A stretch of DNA of 64,000 nt from NCBI RefSeq assembly GCF_022539505.1, contig NC_061512.1, forward strand, positions 254,092,510-254,156,509, given 5' to 3'. Shown one piece after another: positions 20,301 to 32,834 of the stretch. The position numbers and the translations under genes are program-made. The notes beneath the pieces were generated by a model, which did no database searches, was not told where the DNA came from, and saw only the letters and a list, made by a program, of their open reading frames with translations. Position 1 is the first letter of the stretch; each line of letters starts with the position of its first letter. The DNA comes from Lolium rigidum. Its lineage: Eukaryota > Streptophyta > Magnoliopsida > Poales > Poaceae.

Positions 20301-23300
20301 CTCTATTCAAATAAAATATAAAACAAAATGTATGTCAAAATAAAATTTCACTTATTTTTAACCTTATTAATTATGCCATTTCAATTATTTAAAATACAAT
20401 TTGAATTCAATAATTAGTGAAGTTTCAAAAATTAAATTTTAACTATTCAGTAACTAAGTAACATGTTAGGATTAATTTTTATTAACCATATTTGCATTCA
20501 CTTAATTATTAGTGGTAATTCATAAACCCTAATTGCAAATTACTATTTTCTATTTTCTTTAAATAGTAATAACTCAAGAAAATATTATAAGCCAATATTA
20601 TTTTGGTAAATCAAAACTTATTTACTTAAACATCTTTAGTTAACAAGTTAATTATTTTAAACCCTAATAACAATTATTAAACCCTGATTCTAAATTAAAC
20701 CTAAATAAGAATTACCCTAATTATTAATTCTTGTGGAAAATTAATATAATGTTAAACCAGTACTAATTTGGATTCAAAGTAATTAGTAACCACAACTCTA
20801 TTACCAATTATCATTTTAGGAGTTGTGCCATAATTTAGAAACCCTAAGTTTAATTTAAGTAAGACCTGAGATCTCATTATTTTATGTGATCATGTCAAAA
20901 TGTTAAACCCTAAAACCCTAGTTGCTTATCACATGTGATCATGTGAATATCACCTTACCTAGAGAACCTTATTATATGACCAACAAATACAAGTCATGAT
21001 CCACCAACATAGAACCAATTCACATGAGATTATCATTTCATGTTCCTATTCTTAATTAAAACCTATATGATTCACTAGTATCACTTAGGTATAAACCCTA
21101 ACCTGTTACCACTTGTTAGCACCATTGATCATCAATCCTATATGCCATACCATTAGGATCAACTTCAACCATCATAATTTAGTAGCACCATAAAGACAAA
21201 CCCTAGTACCAACCTTGTGTAGAAATTCACAACACATGCTCCTAATCCACTCAACCCTACTTAGGAAATGATAAGTCACTTAGCTTAGAAACTATTAGTG
21301 ATTATGTAGTGAAGCAAATAAGAAACCATAGTAAACCTAGTAGCTAATTTATAGAACTATCTTGATAACCATCCTTTGATATGATGCTTAGAATAAACCA
21401 TAGCAATAAACCTACCAATACTTGCTATATAGAAACCCCAATTCAAATTAAGAACCAATTAGTTTCTATTAGTATAACTAAATGAATTCAATAGTAAACC
21501 CTAGAAAGCCATAGCTCCTATGCATAGTAGTTCATATTCTTATTATACCTGTTCTTCAAAAGTTATTCTTTTGAAGTACAGATGTCAATCAAACCATAGA
21601 AGCCATAGTTCTTCTTTGAAATACTAAATATTTCTTAAACAACATGTTCTCCAAAAGTTATTCTTTTGAAGTATAATATAAGTAATCATCAACTATGACC
21701 TGTAGAACTTAAAAATTGACAATTGTTCTTTACATATTATTCCACCACTATTCTTTATGTGTATGATTGTTATAATGTCTTATATCACTTGGATATGGTG
21801 CTAATATAACCAAACCCTAATAAGAACCTTGTTTGAGAACCATTCTCAAAGTGCAACCAACCCTAAAGAAATCTTTACAACTCATACATCCTAAATCATC
21901 GAGGTTAGGTTACGCTCGGGACGATTGCATCTCATACTATGCATTATAGCATCTTTGCCAGTTCTTTAAACATTGTCCTTACTGGACAATGATGGTATTT
22001 CAGAATTTGGAGTTATCACGTATCGAAGCTTTTGCCCGCATAATCTTGCGAGCCAAGAAAGGCAAGTTCATCGCTTGCTCATGTCATTTGATTATTTGTA
22101 TCAAACTATATGCAAAGTACTATACTTATCACTCATGCATTGCAAAAGCAAAGTATTATTTTACAATTATGAATATGACTATGTGGTGGGCAATGGAACC
22201 ATGGTATGTGTTGATATGGTGGAGGTTCCATTGCAATGGGTTATATCACCCTAGGATTAATTACCAATGCCGTCCAGTGATTCTAGCGCCGTACAAACCG
22301 CGTTGACCATGAGATCTATAATGGCCTCGGGGAAGCCAGTCGTATCTTTTCCCTTCGCACGCCAACGGATTGGTAGAGCCGGCGGGGTGTTGGAGGCACT
22401 CGCCGTAGGTTGGGATAGCCTTTTAAATCCCCATCCATTAGTGATGATGGCTCTACGATCTATGAAGGATTGTCCAAAGTACACCATGAGTAAAGCCGTA
22501 TTATCGGGGAAGTCTACCTGGAGGTGTACGGGTGGACAAAAGGGTGGGTTTGCGGTCGCGGAGAAGGCGGTGTGGGCTTGGATCTTACACCCGGCCTCAC
22601 ACCAAAGGAAGTGTGGACGGATAGCTTAGTGACTCGGTTGGCAACAAGGATAAGGTCTCTTATGGGAAAAGTAACGCACCTCTGCAGAGGATATCGAATT
22701 GTGATTGTCACTCCCTGTTCCGGGAGGGAACTGCGAACGCGGCAGGAAAGGAACTCCACGAAGTTCTAGTCAACCTGTGAAGACTGACGGGCATAGTTTT
22801 CAGAATAAAATAAACCTTTTGAAGAAATGTTTATGAAAACTTGCATTCGCCTATGACTTTCTGGTCTGTGGCTGTAGCTAGTGCATGATACACATATTTC
22901 CTTATATGAACTTGCTGAGTACGCTCGTACTCATTCTATCTCGTTTGAACCCCCTTCTTAGAGCAATGCACCAAAGGAGAAACTACCGTGGAACTCGAAG
23001 ATAAAGGAGTCAACTGCAACAAGATGAAGAATCCAATCAAAGAAGTCAATGGAGTCAACTCCTGCATCGGCTATAATGGAAACCTAGACTAGTAATAGAA
23101 GGGAACCTTTCCCTAATCCTAGCACCTAAGTAGCTAGATTTCTATAGCAAGCCAAGTAGCTCTTGAACTTGAGTTAGCAATAAGATAGACTACGAGTCGT
23201 TCTTCCGGAGCTTTATTTGAAGTTTTACCTCACCGTAAAGTAGGAGGTTGTGTGGATCTTATGTAAACGGTTCGTGTGTACTTCTATAGACATACCTTGG

Positions 23301-23420
23301 ACTCGCATATGTTTTCGTTGTACCACTCGAGAGATGTAATATGGGTGGAACGGTGTTTCACTTGTGTTATGTCAACGACTTGTGTACTACACCATGCGAG
23401 TGGTACACTGGGTCATCACA
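17363..23420 (+). mobile_element. 5' LTR of a LARD-type giant retrotransposon (5' end lost in gap)
   Basis: Aligns from end to end with 26757-32834, a direct repeat about 9.4 kb away. It ends CATCACA at 23420, two bases before a primer site. A GC-rich island (19138-20160) contains a TATA box (CTATAAATA, 19496-19504) about 2.5 kb into the LTR, so U3 is very long and R-U5 is about 3.9 kb. Many AAACCCTA motifs occur at 20640-21500. Short open frames in the GC-rich part and near 22000-22800 are conserved between the two LTRs only because the LTRs are copies. I do not call them genes. Confidence 0.85.
19496..19504 (+). promoter_or_regulatory. TATA box in the LARD 5' LTR
   Basis: CTATAAATA followed by a short C/T-rich leader with CTCTCTATCTCTC-like sequence. 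The same box is kept in the other LTR at 28920-28928. This is the likely start of the element's transcript. Confidence 0.6.
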
Positions 23421-23422
23421 AC

Positions 23423-23434
23423 TGGTATAGAGCA
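23423..23434 (+). other. primer-binding site of the LARD, one base deleted
   Basis: TGGTATAGAGCA is the usual TGGTATCAGAGCA without the C. It lies two bases after the CA end of the 5' LTR. Confidence 0.7.
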
Positions 23435-26357
23435 AATGCTTTGACCTTAGGATTAAAACCCTTTAAAGGAGACCTATAGGTTTGGTAGTGTCTATAGGAA
23501 GTTGTCTTAGTTAAACCAACTATTCTTTTGACTTGAGATGGGTATTCACTTGAGAATAATCCTGACACACTTGAGTCAATCTTTCTTATCTATTTTCTTA
23601 AGTAAAGTTAGTTAGTTATCTTGCTTCATTCCAAATAACAAGAACACCATTGAAGCTTAAGATAAATGGTGGTAGTAGACCACAATTGGTATACAACACA
23701 TGGTAGTCCAAAGAGAGGATACAACCATAAGGAAGATATCCTATTGGAAGAAGTATACCAATGCAAGTTATGGTTAAGTAAGAGTCATTTAAAATGTTAA
23801 ATGACTCGATGTTAAGTAAGGGAGATAAGTTATATAAGGTAGTATATGTCTATGATGAGTCAATCATAGGAGGTAAGGAAGAGTGATAGGAGTTAAATGA
23901 GTCTACTTTCAATAATAAACTAGGTACTCATATATGATTCACTTGAGAATCATGGTATGATGGAGTAGAACATCATAAGTACGATAACAAAAGGATGATA
24001 AGGAGTAGGATGTAGGGAAGAGTTCGAAAGCTTAGGCCTTAAAATCCTAATAACTGTACCAAGTATGTTGGAACCATAGTCCTTAGTTTAAAGAAGGCTT
24101 GTTGAGAGCATGTCACATAGAGAAATCATAGAGTTATAGGTGGTATATTCTAAACAACCATGTGTTTAGAGTAGACATGTTAGAACTAATTGTACTATAG
24201 GAAGTAGTCTTCAATAGCACATATATGGGTATACTATTTTGTTAGTACTTCCAAAGAAAACTAGGTTAACTTCAACTATCCCAAGCCATTTTGTTTCAAG
24301 TTTGTCTCATTGCAAATGTGCAATTAAGATAAATGTTGAGACAAATAGTAGAAATTCACGTATAAGTGCTAAGTATCACAACCTAAACCTATCTTATGTG
24401 GTGTTATATACTACACATCTGAACCTGATGTTTAGGGATGTCTTACCCAACTATTTTATTCAGGCATATCAGGATGTGTATTATAAACACAAAGCTGAAT
24501 CTTCTTGGATTTTATTGGATTTTCATTGATTGACTAGATCCATACATGAAGTTTGACTTTGATATGCAAATGCATGTTGCAATATCAAGCTCTTACTTGA
24601 TGTTATAGGTCTAGAGGGTAAAGGTATTCGTGTGAGGAAGTGACGAATTATGAAGATTTTGGAAGATAAGATGAAGGTTCACTAGAAGAAGTAAGTCAAG
24701 TTGTGGGAAGCTACCACAACAATCTAAAGGAAGGACCAATTAAAACTCACTTTTATCCTTAATCAAGGAGTACTTCAACATGGAAGTATCATGAAAGTGA
24801 GAAAAATAGTGAATATGGAGCAGAAGAAGTAGAGCCATATTCATTATGGAAGAAGGGAATGCAAGTGAAGTCACTTATAATACTATTTTCATAGTGTCAA
24901 CAAGTGGTTTTCTTGCAAAACAAACCCTAGAAGAAGGAAAATAGACAAGTGAAGTCGTAGCTGGTATAATAAGACCGCAGCTGATATAGGATAATCATGA
25001 AGAGAAAGAATGTAAAGTAAGGTATATCTTAACTAAAACTATGTAAGTAGCCACAGCTGGTAAGTAGATATTTACTAGAACCATAACATAGCCACATCTG
25101 GTATCCAATAAGCCACATCTGGTACTAGGTAGTCTGCAGCTGGTACCAGATAGCCACAGCCTGAACATTTCTTTACCCTAAAGGAAAGGGGGATTCCGCA
25201 GCTAGTACTTCACAGCTGATATCTCGTGGTTGGTAAATATTTAGTCGGAGGATTCATAATGGATACCCACAACTGTGTGGATACACCACAAAGAATTCTT
25301 CGTGAGACTTTAGAAAAGTACAAAATATAAACCAGACTTAAACCAACTACCTAACCTTGGAGTTTAATGATTAGAGGAAAGGAAGTTTGAAGATCATTAG
25401 TAAACTCCAAGGGGGAGAGGAAGGCTGAATAAGAAGTATTAAGATATAATATTGGGAGTATGATGGACCAGGAAGAAGGTCTGAACTGAGAGGAAGTCCG
25501 ATCTTATATTTATAAGGTTGTTGGGAAGTACCCATATAATAGTACTCTCAGGAGGTTGTCGGACCGAAGCCGAGGTTCATATCTCGAGGAAGTAAGGGTT
25601 AGACCTTAACTTGAGTGGGTAATTGTAATTACTCGAAACCAAGAGAACTCAAGTAAGTCCAAGATAATGAAGTTGGATGAAGAAGTTATCGGAGGACAAT
25701 CAAAGCCTAAAAAAAAAATACTATACAAAGGACTTTGACCATACCAAAACTAATAATTATTAGAAAGATTCCTTTCATGGAACCTAAAGAAACCAAAAGG
25801 AAGATAACTAGTATAAACTAGAGGCCATGATTGGATGGACTAAATGAGTCTAATCCATTCGTAGGACTAAACAACCAAGACCATGCCTATTGTAAATACC
25901 TTACCAAGTACCATTACTTTTGTTATAGTAGTAAGGGAAAGCAATACCCTACTTTAAATGAATCCTTTAGAATCGAGGTTTGAACATCGCAGCTGGTACA
26001 CCATAGTGCCATATTACATCGCAGCTGGATTACCGCAGTCGGTAGAACCAAGTTTTGAGTACCCAAATAGGAAGATGTCACCACAACCATTAGTTAAGTC
26101 CATTAACACCATAAGATGTCTTAATCCAAGAATCTTTGGATAGTAAGCCTATAAGCTTAGAGTGTTGGAAGAAATCATAGAATAGCAAGAAAGTATCGAG
26201 TGCCAGACATCAGAAGACTCCAGGAAGGATCTGGACAAGGGATATATTAAACTATATCTAGTGGGATCACCATGGAGTTGAAGGATGGTGATCTGTTCAA
26301 GACATTTCAACATTCCGAAACATGAGAGCGTTCGAACTTCGGGACGAAGTTCAGTTT

Positions 26358-26369
26358 AAGGGGGAGAGG
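26358..26369 (+). other. polypurine tract of the LARD
   Basis: AAGGGGGAGAGG, then C, then the TG start of the 3' LTR. It is the expected primer for plus-strand synthesis. Confidence 0.8.
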
Positions 26370-26370
26370 C

Positions 26371-29300
26371 TGTAATATCCCAGGTTTAGAGGTAATAAAA
26401 TGAGAGAACACCAAAGTGTGCATTGCATTCATGCATAGAAAATCCGGGGGATTTTCGCGCTTTCAAATAAACTTACCATAGTAACTGAAGTTTCACTTGA
26501 CTTGCTGGAATTGAAGTAGATCATCAAGTCAAGCGCTATAAACTTCACTGTGATCTTTGCTAAAACCTTGTTTTGGGTAGAGATGATTTGATCTATGGGC
26601 TAGATCAAATGGAATTAGTTTTATAACAAACAACACCTTAAGTAAGGATCAACTACAAGATCTTATAAAAGATCTCAACATGCCATTCCTTACAACAACA
26701 CATGAATAATTATTCAATCCTAAATCAAAGAACACAATTAATTAAGAAACTATTCTTACTTATCTTATCCATGTCTTCTACTAAATAAATGTTCCTACCA
26801 TGAGTCACATGGTATATCTTTTCCACTACAATACTTGAACCATGTCAAGGACATTCATATTTATTCTTCATTAATCTTGACCATTCCAATCTTATTTCCC
26901 AACTCATTCCATTAAACCTTAGAGAAAGGAGAGAATCATCAATATGCTTATATCATCCATTAAATAGAACCTAGCTAAATATTTAAACCTTGTCCAAGGG
27001 AGGTAATTGTTGATACTAACCAATGTTATAATAAGTATAAGTAAAGTATTAAACCCTATTTGACCTAGCTAAAACTTGATAGTAAGTAAGAACCTATTCT
27101 TCTAGTAATTATAGAGAGGCAAGTGTTGTGATCATTACACCTTGGTAATGATCATAAACTCTAGAGAATCCTACCTATTCAGAAGAGCTCAACCTAAAGA
27201 GGTATACTCAAGTATATGGACTTATACTTGATCTTGGAGAGAGAACCATGATTTACTAATGAATTATTATGAGGCCAATACTTTGATCATTACAAATTGG
27301 GTGATGATCATAAACCCTAAGAAATCTAAGTGAGTGTGTTAAGAGAAGTATTAAAGAAGAGAGACTAGTGAGGAATAAGTGGATCATGTCTAATGCATGA
27401 TTTTACTTTATAAATTAAGATGATAAGTTGAACATAAATATGTGATCCATAAATCTAATCTATCACATGAATTGATAAATATATCAATAGTAGTTAATCC
27501 AGACCAATACTCATGCCTTGTATAGAGTAGTATTGATATGGTATCCAAACCTTGCCTAACCAAACACTTGCTACAAATCTAGCATTGCCTTGATACACTA
27601 ATTCTATCTAAGTGAGGAGGAGGAACCCTAGCCAATTAAACATAACCAAGCTTATGCTCATACCTAATCCTAGTTGTATATCACTTGGGTGATCACTACT
27701 TAAAACCCTAGACCATATTTGAATTCCAATCCAAGTATTACTTTGGATTGTAAATAGAACTCTGCCATACCTCATGCCGATTTCATACTTCAAATAGTGA
27801 AGTATTCCCAAAACCATAAACCTTTTAAGTAGAATCCACCCCACATAAAATATTGTTTCCTAACTTGTGTATCATGGATCACAAGTATAAACCAAGCCAC
27901 ATATGCTTATGGACTAAATGCCTTTGGTGAGTAGAATGGAACCAATACCCTATTTTACTTTGCTATCCAAATACCTGGTTTAGTGAACCAAATGAAATAG
28001 TATTCAGATAAGTAATTTAGTTAACCATAATGAGCTTAGGATCTATTTTAAATAATTCAAGTAGAAGTTGCTAAGCAAGAGTAGAGAATATAGAGTTGAT
28101 CCAACCATCTTCATAAACCCTTAGAAGTAATTCTCCACATGAAATCATGAACCAATCCTATTCTCAACACCATTTACTTTAAAATCTAGTCAAAATTAAA
28201 ATATATGTGAACCTCACTATTGTTAAGCACTTTCAAAATAGAATATGTTCATAATTCACATTTCAAATGATTTACACAGCATTTAGTTCCTAAGTAAAAA
28301 GGAATAAACATTTAAACCATATCCATTTTCAATTTAAAATGCACTTCATAATAACACCGAGTTAATCATATATAATTCAATAGTTGTTTAAACCAAAGAA
28401 TTATGCAGAGAGTATTATTAAGAAGTGATATTGATATTCAAATAATTTTGAAACTGCAAAACAAAATAGAAATGTCAAACATAAAATAAAAACAGAAAAT
28501 AGAAATTTGAAATAAGGAAGGAGGGAAACTTACCTCAGCAGCCGCAGCAGCCCATGACCAGCACCACCTCGTCAGCCCAGTACCTCTTCGGCCGAAGCCT
28601 AACAGCAGCCCAAGCCGAAGCCCACGATCGGCCCGGCCCAAGCAACAAAGCCACCCAGTCCACCGTACCATTTCGGCGAGGAAGAAAAGAAGTTTCTTCT
28701 TCTTCCCCGCAGACGACACGGCGACGGCGAGCTCGGCCACGTCCCCGCCGATGATAAGTCTGACTCCGGACGCCAGAGATCCTCTCAGAGGCACCTCCAA
28801 GCTCGTTCGCGTCCGAGCCTATCCAAAACCATCAAGATTCGCGCCCGTAACAAGCTCCAACCTCGCCGTGCATCCCGACCATCTCCGACGTCGAGCGGCG
28901 TTGCCGACCACCATTTGTCCTATAAATATGCACGAGCTTTGCCAGGAAACCCTAATGCTCCGCCGCTCACTCTCTCGGCTTTATCCATCTCTCTATCTCT
29001 CCTCGGAAACACCGCCATGGCCGGCCAGTTCTCCGGCTAGCCGTCGATGGAGACCACCCCGGCGTCTACCCAGTGGCTCGTTGGAAGCGCTTGGCCGCGT
29101 ACAACATCCTGGAGGAGTCTAGCATCGAGGGAAGCCAAGAGGAGGAAGAGTTTCGCCGTTCCCTTTCATTCGGGTTCGTCGGGAAACCATCAATCACCGT
29201 CGTCTCCGGCGGCAATCGTCGTCGCCGACCACACCAGCAAGTTCACGGTGAGCTTGCGCATCTCTAGACTCCAATATTGTTTCCTGGAACCATCTATAGC

Positions 29301-32300
29301 TCCGTTTAGCCATTTCGCCGGAGTGGACCGCCGCGGGACATGAACGTCGGCGTAGCTCCGATGATCCCCTCGCCAAGCCATCGCCACCATCAACTTCGGT
29401 GAGTCAAGGAGAGTCGGAAAAACCTATTCGCGCGTCCCGGGGGGCCATGAAACGGCGGCGCCGTCCTCGACGGACCGCCGGCGGTTAAACGCCGGTGAGG
29501 TCAAACCCGTGGTCAAGGTTGATCGGACCTTGCCGCGTGGCCGCTGAGATGGCACGCAGGCCCCACTAGTCGGTCTCTACGAGTATAAGTGAACCGGTAC
29601 ACTTAGTATTTTTGCTTTATTTCAAATTCCGTAAAATAACCGAAACTTTACGAAATAGATTAAATTCATTTCAACTCAGAAAAATATGAATAATATATAA
29701 AAATGCTCACAAAAATAAACTCTATTCAAATAAAATATAAAACAAAAATGTATGTCAAAATAAAATTTCACTTATTTTTAACCTTATTAATTATGCCATT
29801 TCATTTATTTAAAATACAATTTGAATTCAATAATTAATGAAGTTTCAAAAATTAAATTTTAACTATTCAGTAACTAAGTAACATGTTAGGATTAATTTTT
29901 TATTAACCATATTTGCATTCACTTAATTATTAGTGGTAATTCATAAACCCTAATTGCAAATTACTATTTTCTATTTTCTTTAAATAGTAATAACTCAAGA
30001 AAATATTATAAGCCAATATTATTTTGGTAAATCAAAACTTATTTACTTAAACATCTTTAGTTAACAAGTTAATTATTTTAAACCCTAATAACAATTATTA
30101 AACCCCGATTCTAAATTAAACCTAAATAAGAATTACCCTAATTATTAATTCTTGTGGAAAATTAATATAATGTTAAACCAGTACTAATTTGGATTCAAAG
30201 TAATTAGTAACCACAACTCTATTACCAATTATCATTTTAGGAGTTGTGCCATAATTTAGAAACCCTAAGTTTAATTTAAGTAAGACCTAGATCTCATTAT
30301 TTTATGTGATCATGTCAAAATGTTAAACCCTAAAACCCTAGTTGCTTATCACATGTGATCATGTGAATATCACCTTACCTAGAGAACCTTATTATATGAC
30401 CAACAAATACAAGTCATGATCCACCAACATAGAACCAATTCACATGAGATTATCATTTCATGTTCCTATTCTTAATTAAAACCTATATGATTCACTAGTA
30501 TCACTTAGGTATAAACCCTAACCTGTTACCACTTGTTAGCACCATTGATCATCAATCCTATATGCCATACCATTAGGATCAACTTCAACCATCATAATTT
30601 AGTAGCACCATAAAGACAAACCCTAGTACCAACCTTGTGTAGAAATTCACAACACATGCTCCTAATCCACTCAACCCTACTTAGGAAATGATAAGTCACT
30701 TAGCTTAGAAACTATTAGTGATTATGTAGTGAAGCAAATAAGAAACCATAGTAAACCTAGTAGCTAATTTATAGAACTATCTTGATAACCATCCTTTGAT
30801 ATGATGCTTAGAATAAACCATAGCAATAAACCTACCAATACTTGCTATATAGAAACCCCAATTCAAATTAAGAACCAATTAGTTTCTATTAGTATAACTA
30901 AATGAATTCAATAGTAAACCCTAGAAAGCCATAGCTCCTATGCATAGTAGTTCATATTCTTATTATACCTGTTCTTCAAAAGTTATTCTTTTGAAGTACA
31001 GATGTCAATCAAACCATAGAAGCCATAGTTCTTCTTTGAAATACTAAATATTTCTTAAACAACATGTTCTCCAAAAGTTATTCTTTTGAAGTATAATATA
31101 AGTAATCATCAACCATGACCTGTAGAACTTAAAATTGACAATTGTTCTTTACATATTATTCCACCACTATTCTTTATGTGTATGATTGTTATAATGTCTT
31201 ATCTCACTTGGATATGGTGCTAATATAACCAAACCCTAATAAGAACCTTGTTTGAGAACCATTCTCAAAGTGCAACCAACCCTAAAGAAATCTTTACAAC
31301 TCATACATCCTAAATCATCGAGGTTAGGTTACGCTCGGGACGATTGCATCTCATACTATGCATTATAGCATCTTTGCCAGTTCTTTAAACATTGTCCTTA
31401 CCGGACAATGATGGTATTTCAGAATTTGGAGTTATCACGTATCGAAGCTTTTGCCTGCATAATCTTGCAGTCAAGAAAGGCAAGTTCATCGCTTGCTCAT
31501 GTCATTTGATTATTTGTATCAAACTATATGCAAAGTACTATACTTATCACTCATGCATTGCAAAACAAAGTATTATTTTACAATTATGAATATGACTATG
31601 TGGTGGGCAATGGAACCATGGTATGTGTTGATATGGTGGAGGTTCCATTGCAATGGGTTATATCACCCTAGGATTAATTACCAATGCCGTCCAGTGATTC
31701 TAGCGCCGTACAAATCGCGTTGACCATGAGATCTATAATGGCTCTGGGGAAGCCAGTCGTATCTTTTCCCTTCGCACGCCAACGGATTGGTAGAGCCGGC
31801 GGGGTGTTGGAGGCACTCGCCGTAGGTTGGGATAGCCTTTTAAATCCCCATCCATTAGTGATGATGGCTCTACGATCTATGAAGGATTGTCCAAAGTACA
31901 CCATGAGTAAAGCCGTATTATCGGGGGAAGTCTACTGGAGGTGTACGGGTGGACAAAAGGGTGGGTTTGCAGTCGCGGAGAAGGCGGTGTGGGCTTGGAT
32001 CTTACACCTGGCCTCACACCAAGGAAGTGTGGACGGATACTTAAGGCCGGTTGGCAACAAGGATAAGGTCTCTTATGGGAAAAGTAACGCACCTCTGCAG
32101 AGGATACTGAATTGTGACTGTCACTCCCTGTTCCGGGAAGGGAACTGCGAACGCGGCAGGAAAGGAACTCCACGAAGTTCTGGTCAACCTGTGAAGACTG
32201 ACGGGCATAGTTTTCAGAATAAAATAAACCTTTTGAAGAAATGTTTATGAAAACTTGCATTCGCCTATGACTTTCTGGTCTATGGCTGTAGCTAGTGCAT

Positions 32301-32834
32301 GATACACATATTTCCTAATATGAACTTGCTGAGTACGCTCGTACTCATTCTATCTCGTTTGAACCCCCTTCTTAGAGCAATGCACCGAAGGAGAAACTAC
32401 CGTGGAACTCGAAGACAAAGGAGTCAACTGCAACAAGATGAAGAATCCAATCAACGAAGTCAATGGAATCAACTCCTGCATCAGTTATAATGGAAACCTA
32501 GACTAGTAATAGAAGGGAATCTTTCCCTAATCCTAGCACCTAAGTAGCTAGATTTCTATAGCAAGCCAAGTAGCTCTTGAACTTGAGTTAGCAATAAGAT
32601 AGATTACGAGTCGTTCTTCTGGAGCTTTATTTGAAGTTTTACCTCACTGTAAAGTAGGAGGTTGTGTGGATCTTATGTAAACGGTTCGTGTGTACTTCTA
32701 TAGACATACCTTGGACTCGCATATGTTTCTGTTGTACCACTCTGAGAGATGTAATATGGGTGGAACGGTGTTTCACTTGTGTTATGTCAACGACTTGTGT
32801 ATTACACCATGCAGTGGTACGCTGGGTCATCACA
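26371..32834 (+). mobile_element. 3' LTR of the LARD, complete (6,464 bp)
   Basis: Starts TGTAATATCCCAGG right after the polypurine tract and ends CATCACA. The TATA box is at 28920-28928. Compared with the 5' LTR, long tracts are identical while others differ by roughly a tenth. The five bases after the LTR (CAAAC, 32835-32839) would be the target duplication, but the left partner is hidden in the gap. At 6.46 kb this is at the upper end for plant LTRs and exceeds the ~4.5-5 kb I recall for barley LARDs. Confidence 0.85.

Larger units (their letters stand above)
23421..26370 (+). mobile_element. non-coding internal region of the LARD
   Basis: It begins with a one-base-deleted tRNA-Met primer site (TGGTATAGAGCA, 23423-23434) and ends with the polypurine tract AAGGGGGAGAGG (26358-26369), directly before the second LTR. 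The 2.95 kb between have no gag, protease, RT or integrase motif that I can find in any frame. The longest frame (24239-24529, 96 codons) is unrecognised. A cluster of degenerate CACAGCTGGTA words lies at 24955-25230 and 25985-26045. Just before the tract is TTCGGGACGAAGTTC, a phrase also found at the pol end of plant gypsy elements, which suggests a gypsy ancestor. Confidence 0.8.

Noticed and set aside
22257..22629. Gene encoded near 22.3 kb and 31.7 kb
   Set aside because: Both copies are inside the R-U5 part of the LTRs. Overlapping frames on both strands and frame changes between copies argue against coding.
17363..32834. Segmental tandem duplication of 6 kb
   Set aside because: The repeat ends coincide with TG...CA, a primer site and a polypurine tract, so the copies are LTRs of one retrotransposon.
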